Positions 7,874 to 15,998 of a stretch of 58,627 bases of DNA are shown piece by piece. The stretch covers positions 1 to 58,627 of the forward strand of contig JAQSCZ010000004.1 of assembly GCA_029945665.1 (NCBI GenBank). The letters are read 5' to 3'. Origin of the DNA: a bacterium (GTDB taxonomy: Bacteria; Bacteroidota; Bacteroidia; NS11-12g; UBA955). Position 1 is the stretch's first letter, and each line of letters starts with the position of its first letter. The translations under genes were made by a program, and so were the position numbers. Below the pieces are notes generated by a model. The model saw nothing but the letters and a program-made list of their open reading frames with translations, made no database searches and was not told the origin of the DNA.

Positions 7874-10774
7874 ATGCAGACCCAAACATACTATTTTTGC
7901 CTTGTGAAACAATTCATAGTATTTTGCTTTAGCCTTGGCTATTGCCTATTTTTAAATGCACAAAACAAACAAAAACAGGCGACCTGGCAACAGCAAACGG
8001 ATTATAAAATTACGGTGGAGCTGAAACCTATGCAAAAGATGCTATATGGCCATATCCGCATTACCTATAGCAACAATTCGCCAGATACTTTGAGGAATTT
8101 ATGGCTCCATGCTTGGCCCAATGCCTATAAAAACACACAAACCCCTTATGCCCTTCAACTATTAAAAAACAACAAAATAGATTTTCAATTTTCAGAAGAG
8201 GCTGACAAGGGTTGGATTGACAGCTTCAAATTTACCGCGAATGACAGCCCATTAAAATGGCAGTTCGATAGTTTATCAAATGAATTAATAAACATTCAAT
8301 TAGATGAACCATTACTACCAGGAAAAAAAATTACATTGGAAACCCCTTTTGTTGAAAAATTACCCAAATTATTTTCCCGGGGTGGCGTCTATAAAAGCTT
8401 TTTTGCCATTACCCAATGGTATCCGAAGCCAGCGGTATATGATGTGAATGGATGGAACACCATGCCTTACCTAGAACAAGGAGAATTCTACAGTGAGTTT
8501 GGCAACTTTGATGTTGAAATAACACTGCCCGAAAAATACTTGGTTGCCGCTACAGGGAATTTAGTAACTCAATCAGAACTAGCGATTTTAAATACACTGA
8601 TTAGTGAAAACAATGGCCAAAACAACAGCCATTCGAATACACTTAAAACCCTTGTTTTTCATGAAAACAATATCCATGATTTTGCATGGTTTGCAGATAC
8701 TACTTTTAAAATAAACAAAGATCAAACAACCCTTAAAAATGGGGAAGTTGTTCAAACATGGGTGTTCGAAAGTTTGGGCAATCGCCTTGCGCACCGAAAA
8801 GAAATTTCAGCAATTCCTGTTAGCAAAGCTGTTAAAGCATACAGCGACAAAATAGGTGAATACCCCTATAAAAACTGCACCTTGGTTATCGGTTCAATCA
8901 TAGCTGGCGGTGGCATGGAGTATCCAACCATTACTGTATGCGACGATGACGATATAGAAACCACCATGCATGAAGTGGGACATAATTGGTTTTACGGGAT
9001 GCTCGCAACCAACGAGCGCACTTATCCTTGGATGGACGAGAGTATCAATACTTTTTTCGAACAAAAATTTAGCGATAAATTACAAGGTGATGGTAATTTT
9101 TATAAAAAGTTTAAAGCCAAAGCATGGTCCACTAATTACGAAACCTTATTGGCCTACCTTTTTTCTGCGCGACAAGGAATAAGTCAACCTTTAAATTTAC
9201 CATCCGAAGCATTTTCGGATCTCAATTATGGTTCTATAGTGTATGCGAAAGGACCTTTATTATTTGCTTATTTGGAGCAACAACTGGGAGATAGTTTATT
9301 TGAACATTGCTTTAGAAATTACTTTAAAACCTGGCAATACAAACATCCTTTACCAGGCGATATGAAAGCCAGTTTCGAGCAAACCACTGGCCTTAATTTA
9401 GATTGGTTTTTCATAGATTTATTGAATGAGAATAACAGTATTGATTTGAAGAGCAAGTATTCCCAATTATACTTAGAAGGTTCGCTAGGCCTCGATTCAT
9501 TTTTGAAATCTAAAAATTATACAGGAGCCAATTCTTTTGGTTTTTTACCTGAAACAAATTACCAAAACAACGGACAGCAAAGACATTTAGTATCTCTGCA
9601 TATTCCATTTTACACACCCACTTATAACAGTCGTATTTCGACAAACCTTTGCCCAATGGTTGGCTATAATTTATACGATCAACTTTATGCGGGAGCGGTT
9701 ATTTTCAACCGTTCTTTATTTAGAAAAAAATATGAATATACGCTGATGCCGGCTTATGCATTTGGGAGCAAAAGTATGGTTGGTTATGGCAAAATAAATG
9801 GTTTGTTTTTCCCGCAATCAAATGTCATTCAGAAAATAGAAACGGGTGTTCAGGGGCAATCGTTTGGCATGCGGTATCAAAGTAACGAAAACCAGTATTA
9901 TCGCATCAATCCATACCTGCGCATCTATTTAAAACCACATCATAAACTCAATGAACAATACGAGAAACTATTGCAATTGAACTTTTACAATACAGGGTTG
10001 AGAGATAAAACTTACCCATATGGCGATAGCACTATCAATAGATTTCCAGAATATTATTTTTTCAATTACATCAACCTAAGTTATCGCTATGAGAATAAAC
10101 ATCCAATCAATTCTTTTAGTTATCAATTGAATACAGAAGGCGGATCAAATTACAAATTTGGACCAAATCAAAATCAATACATTAAAACATGGGTAAATGC
10201 AGAATACAAATATCAGTACGCCAAGAAAAAGTTTTTCAAAACGACATTTTTTGCCGGTTTGTTTTTGTATGAAAAAGGAAAAATAGAAACCCAGAAATTT
10301 TACTCAAGTGGCAACAATGGCAATAAAGATTACTTATACAATGAGGCAATGATCGGTAGAAATGAGAGATTCATTAGTAACAACATTTTGGGACATCAAA
10401 TTTTTAATACAAATGGCAGCATGCGCAATATCATTGAAAGTCCAGCAGCAAATAAATGGCTGATATCTTCATGTAATGAAACATCTTTACCAGGTTTGAT
10501 TCCTTTCAGAATTTATGCAGATTTCGGAATTTACAAACATCTTGTATCAAATTCTACTTTAGGCTTATATAGCAGCAATGCCTTTAACAGTACCACGGGA
10601 ATCATAGTGCCTTTATTTAGAGAAACCTTGCAGATTTATATTCCAATTATTCAAAGCAATAATTTCAAAAGTATAATTGTATACAATCAATATTCAATTT
10701 TTGACCAAATCGGATTCAAATTAAATTTAAACAAATTGGAACCAACCAAGCTCGTAGATAATTTCAGGCCATAA
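7874..10774 (+). CDS. Secreted M1-family metallopeptidase with long C-terminal beta-rich domain
   Basis: A zinc aminopeptidase-like protein of about 966 residues. The zinc site is complete: HEVGH near residue 366, followed after exactly 18 residues by the third ligand Glu in WMDES. GGMEYP in front stands for the GAMEN exopeptidase motif, and the YAKG tyrosine fits the transition-state residue. A signal peptide (QFIVFCFSLGYCLFLNAQ) shows export. After about residue 570 come some 400 Tyr/Asn-rich residues with alternating beta pattern, like a barrel or beta-sandwich, possibly an outer-membrane anchor. The frame is open from an ATG at 7793, but the signal peptide favours the ATG at 7874 or a GTG at 7904. 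A TATTTTTG at 7892-7899 would fit a later start. Confidence 0.9.
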   Translation: MQTQTYYFCLVKQFIVFCFSLGYCLFLNAQNKQKQATWQQQTDYKITVELKPMQKMLYGHIRITYSNNSPDTLRNLWLHAWPNAYKNTQTPYALQLLKNNKIDFQFSEEADKGWIDSFKFTANDSPLKWQFDSLSNELINIQLDEPLLPGKKITLETPFVEKLPKLFSRGGVYKSFFAITQWYPKPAVYDVNGWNTMPYLEQGEFYSEFGNFDVEITLPEKYLVAATGNLVTQSELAILNTLISENNGQNNSHSNTLKTLVFHENNIHDFAWFADTTFKINKDQTTLKNGEVVQTWVFESLGNRLAHRKEISAIPVSKAVKAYSDKIGEYPYKNCTLVIGSIIAGGGMEYPTITVCDDDDIETTMHEVGHNWFYGMLATNERTYPWMDESINTFFEQKFSDKLQGDGNFYKKFKAKAWSTNYETLLAYLFSARQGISQPLNLPSEAFSDLNYGSIVYAKGPLLFAYLEQQLGDSLFEHCFRNYFKTWQYKHPLPGDMKASFEQTTGLNLDWFFIDLLNENNSIDLKSKYSQLYLEGSLGLDSFLKSKNYTGANSFGFLPETNYQNNGQQRHLVSLHIPFYTPTYNSRISTNLCPMVGYNLYDQLYAGAVIFNRSLFRKKYEYTLMPAYAFGSKSMVGYGKINGLFFPQSNVIQKIETGVQGQSFGMRYQSNENQYYRINPYLRIYLKPHHKLNEQYEKLLQLNFYNTGLRDKTYPYGDSTINRFPEYYFFNYINLSYRYENKHPINSFSYQLNTEGGSNYKFGPNQNQYIKTWVNAEYKYQYAKKKFFKTTFFAGLFLYEKGKIETQKFYSSGNNGNKDYLYNEAMIGRNERFISNNILGHQIFNTNGSMRNIIESPAANKWLISSCNETSLPGLIPFRIYADFGIYKHLVSNSTLGLYSSNAFNSTTGIIVPLFRETLQIYIPIIQSNNFKSIIVYNQYSIFDQIGFKLNLNKLEPTKLVDNFRP

Positions 10775-10894
10775 AATATTTATGGTCCATTTATATTTTG
10801 TCCTATAAGCGACAAAAAAATCATTTGCAATATATTAAATTGAATACTTGTTTTAAAACGCCTTGTTGCTTTTAAAAACCATTGTAAAAAACAA

Positions 10895-10920
10895 AACCCG
10901 CATCAGGTAAGATACGGGTT
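10895..10920 (-). terminator. Terminator of the SET/H1-like operon
   Basis: The stem AACCCG-CATC/GATA-CGGGTT (one mismatch) has a 6-base loop and on the minus strand is followed by TTTTGTTTTTTAC. It lies 25 bp after the stop of the H1-like gene and is the first terminator after the SET gene, so both genes share it. Confidence 0.75.
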
Positions 10921-10944
10921 AGGTCATTGAGGTTAAGAGTAAAA

Positions 10945-11295
10945 TTATTTTTTACCTTTTTTCGCAACTGCTTTTTTAGCTGGAGCTTTTTTAGCTGGAG
11001 CTTTAGCAGATTTTTTTGCTTTCGCTTTTGCTTTTGGAGCTGCTTTTGCTTTTGGAGCCACTTTTGCTTTTGCTTTTGGAGCTACTTTCGCTTTCGCTTT
11101 AGGAGCTACTTTTGCTTTTGCTTTAGGAGCTACTTTTGCTTTAGGTGCTGCTTTAGCTTTTGCTTTAGGAGCTGCCTTTGCTTTTGGTGCTGCTTTAGCT
11201 TTAGCTTTTGGAGCTGCCTTTGCTTTAGCTTTTGCTTTTGGTGCTGCCTTTGTAGCTTTTGCTTTAGTTGCAGCTGGTTTTTTTGTTGTTGCCAT
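10945..11295 (-). CDS. Histone H1-like Lys/Ala/Pro-rich DNA-binding protein
   Basis: A 116-residue, extremely basic low-complexity protein. It starts MATTKKPAATKAKATK, continues with many copies of a short KAKAAPK / KAKVAPK unit (about residues 18-90), and ends in a KKAPAKKAVAKKGKK tail. Such sequences resemble eukaryotic linker-histone tails, chlamydial Hc1/Hc2 and the AlgP-type tails of bacteria, which bind and compact DNA through unstructured lysine-rich chains. There is no folded core here. It lies 25 bp downstream of the SET methyltransferase gene, and both probably belong to one transcript, so its lysines are plausible substrates (inference). Codon repetition makes a long mirror ORF on the other strand, which is an artefact. 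Confidence 0.85.
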   Translation of the reverse strand: MATTKKPAATKAKATKAAPKAKAKAKAAPKAKAKAAPKAKAAPKAKAKAAPKAKVAPKAKAKVAPKAKAKVAPKAKAKVAPKAKAAPKAKAKAKKSAKAPAKKAPAKKAVAKKGKK

Positions 11296-11320
11296 ATTTA
11301 TTTAAAATTTAAAATTGGGT

Positions 11321-11746
11321 CTAGTTATTGAGATCGGAATGCATATCACCATAGTCAATGGTAATTTCTTCTCCGGCCTTTATTTTTTTTATCGCCTTAA
11401 ATTCCATCACACCTTCTTTTATATTTTTAGTATAATCAGCGTTTGGTTTTTGTGTATGGTTGTATAAAGATCCAAAGCCTAATAAAATCCCAGCACTCTT
11501 TTTTCTAGTGTTCCATACAAACGTATAATTCTCTAAAATATGTCCGCTTAGCATTTGATGTTCTTTATAATTTATTTCGATTACAGGACAAATTTCAATA
11601 ACATCTCCTTTATTTAAAATTTTAGATGTAAACACCCCCCTCCCTTTATGTCCAGCATTCGCTACAAAAATAACTCCGTTTAGTATCTTGTCTATTTTCA
11701 ATTCTTTTTTATTTGACCGATTCAAAAATAAAGAATCGCTTAACAC
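11321..11746 (-). CDS. SET-domain protein-lysine methyltransferase
   Basis: A 141-residue protein consisting almost only of a SET domain, the S-adenosylmethionine-dependent lysine methyltransferase fold. Visible motifs are GRGVFTSKILNKGDVI (residues 35-50, SET-N), LYNHTQKPNA (94-103, the NHS-x-PNA cofactor-binding knot) and AGEEITIDYGD (124-134) with the catalytic-site Tyr132. No pre- or post-SET zinc cluster is present, as in other small bacterial SET proteins. The frame opens with GTG at 11746, with no in-frame ATG nearby, so the exact start is uncertain. It directly precedes the H1-like gene on the same strand. Chlamydial NUE is a precedent for a SET enzyme acting on bacterial histone-like proteins. 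Confidence 0.88.
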   Translation of the reverse strand: MLSDSLFLNRSNKKELKIDKILNGVIFVANAGHKGRGVFTSKILNKGDVIEICPVIEINYKEHQMLSGHILENYTFVWNTRKKSAGILLGFGSLYNHTQKPNADYTKNIKEGVMEFKAIKKIKAGEEITIDYGDMHSDLNN

Positions 11747-11797
11747 TATTGCATCTATTATTAAATATGTATTAACAACTTATCAAAATATTGTTTT

Positions 11798-11828
11798 AAA
11801 ATATAGTAAACTAAGTTTACTATATTTT
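11798..11828. promoter_or_regulatory. Perfect 15-bp inverted repeat upstream of the SET/H1-like operon
   Basis: The arms AAAATATAGTAAACT and AGTTTACTATATTTT are exact reverse complements around a single A. The site is centred about 67 bp upstream of the SET start and about 190 bp beyond the purQ stop. The one-base centre disfavours an RNA hairpin, because the loop is too small, and favours a dimeric-regulator operator. A remote terminator role for purQ cannot be excluded. Confidence 0.6.
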
Positions 11829-12005
11829 TTGTGTAATTATATTTTTCATCTTAGTTAGACACATTCAAATTCTAAAAATCAATTGTAATATATCCAATAT
11901 TTTTTTTTTGAAATAATATTGATGAAAATATTTTTGTATAAAACACAACAAAAACACCTTTTTCAAAGTGTGATTTTATAAAAACAAAAAGTAAAAAAAA
12001 GTAAA

Positions 12006-12689
12006 TTAAGAGACTAAAATACTTTCAAAGATGGATCGTCCATCTGAATTCAAAAGTAAATCATTTGCGCATCGCTCAGGATGTGGCATCATACCAAAAA
12101 CATTTTTGCCTTGGTTGCAAATTCCTGCAATATTATTTAATGAACCATTTGGATTTCCAGCTTCATTTAATACCCCATGCTCATCGACATATCTAAATAC
12201 TATTTGCTGATTTGCTTCCATTGCATGCAATGTATTTTCATCTGCATAATATCGGCCTTCGCCATGTGCAATCGGAATTTTATAAGTGCGTTCTGCCGAT
12301 AACAAGTTGGTTATTTTTAATTGGGTATTTTCAGGTTTTAAGAATACATTTTTACAAATAAATTGTCTATTTGTATTTCTTAACAATGCACCAGGCAACA
12401 AACCACTTTCGCATAAAATTTGAAACCCATTGCATATTCCCATTACATAGCCTCCAGCATTTGCATGCTCAACAATGCTCTGCATTACTGGACTTAATTT
12501 GGCAATGGCTCCACTGCGTAAATAATCTCCATAACTAAAACCGCCAGGTAAAAACACAAAATCAACCCCTTTGAGATCGGTGTCTTTGTGCCACAACTCC
12601 TCAACCTGTCCGTTTGAAACAGCACCAATGGTTTCTATTAAATCTCTATCGCAATTACTGCCCGGGAATATTACTACGCCAAATTTCAT
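12006..12689 (-). CDS. purQ: Phosphoribosylformylglycinamidine synthase subunit PurQ
   Basis: A 227-residue glutaminase subunit of FGAM synthase, which supplies ammonia to PurL in de novo purine synthesis. It is a class-I glutamine amidotransferase: FPGSNCDRD at the start, PGGFSYGDYLRSGA (48-61), nucleophile Cys86 in GICNGFQ, and the His/Glu pair in MMPHPER near the C-terminus. Length is normal for the small PurQ that works with separate PurL and PurS. ATG start. It stands alone on the minus strand; no other pur gene is in the window. Confidence 0.96.
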   Translation of the reverse strand: MKFGVVIFPGSNCDRDLIETIGAVSNGQVEELWHKDTDLKGVDFVFLPGGFSYGDYLRSGAIAKLSPVMQSIVEHANAGGYVMGICNGFQILCESGLLPGALLRNTNRQFICKNVFLKPENTQLKITNLLSAERTYKIPIAHGEGRYYADENTLHAMEANQQIVFRYVDEHGVLNEAGNPNGSLNNIAGICNQGKNVFGMMPHPERCANDLLLNSDGRSIFESILVS

Positions 12690-12827
12690 TGATGCAAAAG
12701 TAATATTTATTTTTTACTTATCCCCTCTTTTTAAGGCTATTTTAAACCTAATACGCTTTTATATTTGGTTTAATAATATTCAGAAAATCAAAAGTGATTT
12801 TACGCTAAGCCAGAAATAGTCGCTGGC

Positions 12828-13550
12828 TTAATATTCCACCCCTACCAGATACAGCCCACAGGCAGGTACCGATGTGCCAGCCATTTTCCGATCCTTACTT
12901 TCTAAAATTTCAACAAATTTTGCAACATCTATCTTTCCTTCACCGACTTGTGTAAGGGTGCCAACCATGGCGCGAACCATGCTGCGCAAAAAGCGATTGG
13001 CTGTTACTTCAAATATCAATAAATCGTTTCGATAATACCACCGGGCTGACATTAAATTACAACGAAAATGTGCAACCTCTGCACTCACTTTACTGAAACA
13101 ACTGAAGTCGCGGTCGCCCAACATGGCTTCGCAAGCTTTGTCCATTTCCGTTATATCCAAAGGCACATACCAGCGTGTTGCAAAATTTTGATAAAAAGGA
13201 TTTTTTTCAAATGTTATACAATATTCATAAGTACGCGCAATGGCAGAAAAACGCACATTAAAATCGGGCGCAACCAAACGCACCGCATATACGGTAATAT
13301 CATATGGCAAGATACCATTCAAACTTCTTAGAAATGTTTCCGGCAAATCATAATCGGTATCAAACTGAGCAAAATACTGACGGGCATGCACACCCGCATC
13401 CGTTCTACCGCAGCCTAAGGTTTCAATACCTTGACGCATCAAAACACTCAAGGCGTTGTTTAAAACACCCTGCACTGTTTGCCCATTGGGTTGCACCTGC
13501 CAACCTTGGTAGTTGGTGCCATTGTATGAAAGTTCTAATAAAAATCGCAT
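12828..13550 (-). CDS. truA: tRNA pseudouridine(38-40) synthase TruA
   Basis: A 240-residue enzyme that isomerises uridines 38-40 in the anticodon arm of many tRNAs. It begins MRFLLELSYNGTNYQGWQVQ, has the catalytic Asp51 in GCGRTDAGVHA, and the RFLRSMVRAMVGTL motif of the C-terminal half. The length is typical. It follows the ABC-F gene by 12 bp on the same strand, so the two form an operon, both linked to translation. No anomalies seen. Confidence 0.96.
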   Translation of the reverse strand: MRFLLELSYNGTNYQGWQVQPNGQTVQGVLNNALSVLMRQGIETLGCGRTDAGVHARQYFAQFDTDYDLPETFLRSLNGILPYDITVYAVRLVAPDFNVRFSAIARTYEYCITFEKNPFYQNFATRWYVPLDITEMDKACEAMLGDRDFSCFSKVSAEVAHFRCNLMSARWYYRNDLLIFEVTANRFLRSMVRAMVGTLTQVGEGKIDVAKFVEILESKDRKMAGTSVPACGLYLVGVEY

Positions 13551-13562
13551 GGCCTTTTAATT

Positions 13563-15443
13563 TTAAACTAATTCAGAATAAGCCAACCATTTTAAGGTTT
13601 TCACTTCCATCTCAGCATTTACTTTTTCGAGTTCCGAAGCCCACTCTGCCAGTTCAGTATGACTGTTACTTCCAGAATTTAAATTGGTTTCAAGTTTTAA
13701 TTTTTGACTTTCTAAAACTGCAATATCTTTTTCTAAACTATCAAATTCTGTTTGCTCTTTAAAACTTAATTTTCTTTTTTTATTGGTACTACTTTCCGTT
13801 ACGGCTATTACCCCAGCACTTGCTGCAGGTATTGCTTTTGCAACCAAAGGTTGTTTCTCCATTTGCTCTGCAAACTCTTTGTAATCGGTATAGTTTCCAT
13901 AAAAATCACGCACATTTCCTTCACCCTCAAAGACAAATAAATGATCAACTAAATGATCCATAAAATAACGATCGTGTGATACTAACAATAAACATCCATT
14001 AAACTCAGTTAAGAAATCTTCAAGTACATTTAAAGTATCTATATCCAAATCGTTTGTTGGCTCATCGAGTATTAAAAAATTAGGATTGCTTACCAATACT
14101 TTTAAAAGCTGTAATCTTCTTCTTTCGCCTCCACTTAATTTTTGAACAGGTGTATATTGAACAGCTGGTGGGAATAAAAACATGTCTAATAATTTCGAGA
14201 CAGATACCTGCTCACCTGTTCCCAAAGTTACATATTCAGCAATTTGTTTAACTTCATCAATAATGCGATTATCATTGTTCAAATTATTGGTGTGTTGGGT
14301 ATAATATCCAATTTTCAAAGTTGGACCTAACACAATAGACCCTTGGGTTGGTGTAATGGTTTGCGTTAAAATATCGAGCAAAGTTGACTTCCCAATACCA
14401 TTTTTACCAACTACGCCGATGCGATCTTTCTTCTTAAAAATATAAGTAAAGTCTTTGATTAAAACTCGGTCGCCATACTGCAATGAAATATTATCAGCTT
14501 CAATAATTTTATTCCCTAATCGGGTCGTTTGAACCGATATCTCCAATTCATTTTTATCTAAATTCTGCGTTGCCTTTTCTTTTAAATCATAAAAGGCTTC
14601 AATTCTACTTTTTGATTTTGTACCACGTGCTTTTGGCATTCTTCGCATCCATTCCAATTCTTTGGCCATTAGGTTACGCGCCTTGCTTATTTCGGCATGT
14701 TGAATGGTTTCACGCTGTGCTTTTTTCTCTAAAAAATAGGCGTAATTACCATGGTGTGTATACAATACACCTCGCTCTAATTCTAAAATTTGTGTGGCCA
14801 CACCATCTAAGAAATATCGATCGTGGGTAACCATTATAAGTGAAGTGTTGTGGGCCGTTAATAAATTCTCTAACCATTCAATGGCCTCTAAATCCAAGTG
14901 ATTCGTTGGTTCATCCATGATTAACAAATCGGGTTGTTTCAAAAGCAATTGTGCCAATGCCACCCTTTTACGCTGACCACCACTTAATGTACTATTTGAA
15001 ACATCTAAATTACCAATCCCCAATTTTGCTAAAATTTGCTCAGCCTTTTTCTCAAAATCCCAAGCATTTTTATCTTCCATCTCCTCTAAAATAGTTTGCA
15101 TTTTATCAGGTGAAAAATTTTCATCAAGAATTGCAGCTTCATAAGATCGCACTAATTTAACAACGGGATTGTCATCCGAAAAAATCGTTTGACGAATGCT
15201 GATTACGGGATTCAATTCAGGCTCTTGAGGCAAATAACCAAAGGTAGTTCCAGTTGCAAATGTTTTTTCACCACTATCTGCACTAATCAAGTCGGCTAAA
15301 ATTTTTAACAAGGTAGATTTACCAGTACCGTTACTTCCAACAAGGGCTAGCTTATCTCCTTTACTGATACCGAAACTAATACTTTTAAACAACCAACGCT
15401 CTGTAAAAGCCTTGGACAACTGATCAACTGAAAGAATATTCAT
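13563..15443 (-). CDS. ABC-F family ATPase, Uup-like
   Basis: A 626-residue cytosolic protein with two ATPase cassettes and no membrane domain. It has Walker A GSNGTGKST and GKNGIGKST, signatures LSGGQRKR and LSGGERRR, and Walker B with LIMDEPTNHLD and LILDEPTNDLD. A linker with EWMRRMPKARGTKSKSR lies between the cassettes. The C-terminal about 90 residues form a coiled coil (FKEQTEFDSLEKDIAVLES), which points to Uup rather than EttA. ABC-F proteins act on the ribosome, and Uup is linked to DNA repair and assembly phenotypes. The frame extends 18 codons further upstream, but the ATG at 15443 (MNILSVDQLSK) is the conserved start. Co-transcribed with truA. Confidence 0.93.
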   Translation of the reverse strand: MNILSVDQLSKAFTERWLFKSISFGISKGDKLALVGSNGTGKSTLLKILADLISADSGEKTFATGTTFGYLPQEPELNPVISIRQTIFSDDNPVVKLVRSYEAAILDENFSPDKMQTILEEMEDKNAWDFEKKAEQILAKLGIGNLDVSNSTLSGGQRKRVALAQLLLKQPDLLIMDEPTNHLDLEAIEWLENLLTAHNTSLIMVTHDRYFLDGVATQILELERGVLYTHHGNYAYFLEKKAQRETIQHAEISKARNLMAKELEWMRRMPKARGTKSKSRIEAFYDLKEKATQNLDKNELEISVQTTRLGNKIIEADNISLQYGDRVLIKDFTYIFKKKDRIGVVGKNGIGKSTLLDILTQTITPTQGSIVLGPTLKIGYYTQHTNNLNNDNRIIDEVKQIAEYVTLGTGEQVSVSKLLDMFLFPPAVQYTPVQKLSGGERRRLQLLKVLVSNPNFLILDEPTNDLDIDTLNVLEDFLTEFNGCLLLVSHDRYFMDHLVDHLFVFEGEGNVRDFYGNYTDYKEFAEQMEKQPLVAKAIPAASAGVIAVTESSTNKKRKLSFKEQTEFDSLEKDIAVLESQKLKLETNLNSGSNSHTELAEWASELEKVNAEMEVKTLKWLAYSELV

Positions 15444-15657
15444 AAATGCTCCGCAAAGGTAACGAAATAATATCTGATGGATGCACAACTTACACAATCA
15501 GGTTATATAATCGAATGTTATTCCAATTATCAACAGAATTTAGTCCAAATATTTTTCTGATACATGCCGCTACAATTTATTCAAAGTGTAATATACGGTT
15601 AGCAGAACTGAACCATAGATTAAACATAAGTGATACTAACTTCAAATGCTCGCATTC

Positions 15658-15882
15658 CTAACAAAACTTAACTTTGTTCAGATATTTAGGTACTTCAAGA
15701 AATTTATCCATCTGATATTTAAACGATCCTTTATTCTTATAGGCTCCTGAATATTGTTGTTATAATTATACGGTCTTATAATATGCTTCAATCGCATCCA
15801 TATAGTCACGCATAGAATTATTAACGTTTCCTATCTTAAAATATTCAATTACAGTTTGAGTAACCGCATAAATGGAGCAAAA
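15658..15882 (-). pseudogene. Decayed ORF remnant between gltA and the ABC-F gene
   Basis: One minus-strand frame gives two protein-like blocks broken by TAA-TTA-TAA: first ...IEYFKIGNVNNSMRDYMD... ending YYKTV, then QQYSGAYKNKGSFKYQ continuing to DKFLEVPKYLNKVKFC and TAG. Amino-acid composition and codon choice look coding rather than random, yet there is no start codon and an in-frame TAG sits just before it at 15883-15885. I read this as the remains of a gene, family unknown. It could be chance, because each block is under 40 codons. Confidence 0.35.
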
Positions 15883-15926
15883 CTACCTTAGTTGAGCTAA
15901 AATATTTTTTTTAGAATTTAAAAAAA

Positions 15927-15940
15927 GCAGGAGGACCTGC
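15927..15940 (-). terminator. Second, distal terminator hairpin after gltA
   Basis: The stem GCAGG/CCTGC with loop AGGA is followed on the minus strand by TTTTTTTAAA. It lies 10 bp past the main gltA terminator, giving a tandem pair. Confidence 0.55.
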
Positions 15941-15946
15941 GAATAA

Positions 15947-15984
15947 GAAAAAAAAAATCCCGCAATAATTTGCGGGATTTTTTA
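15947..15984 (-). terminator. Main intrinsic terminator of gltA
   Basis: The stem AAAAAATCCCGCA/TGCGGGATTTTTT has loop ATAATT and starts 15 bp after the gltA stop. Confidence 0.85.
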
Positions 15985-15998
15985 ATTTAATTTTTGTG

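Noticed and set aside
10767-10788. Hairpin GGCCATAAA/TTTATGG-T-CC at the end of the M1 peptidase gene
   Set aside because: It includes the stop codon, has a bulge and no T-run directly after it, so it is weak support for a terminator.
10927-11331. A 134-codon plus-strand ORF rich in Cys/Phe/Ser across the H1-like gene
   Set aside because: It is the mirror of GCT/AAA-type repeats of the H1-like gene; composition (Phe/Cys/Ser/Arg runs) is not protein-like and the minus-strand frame has clear function and context.
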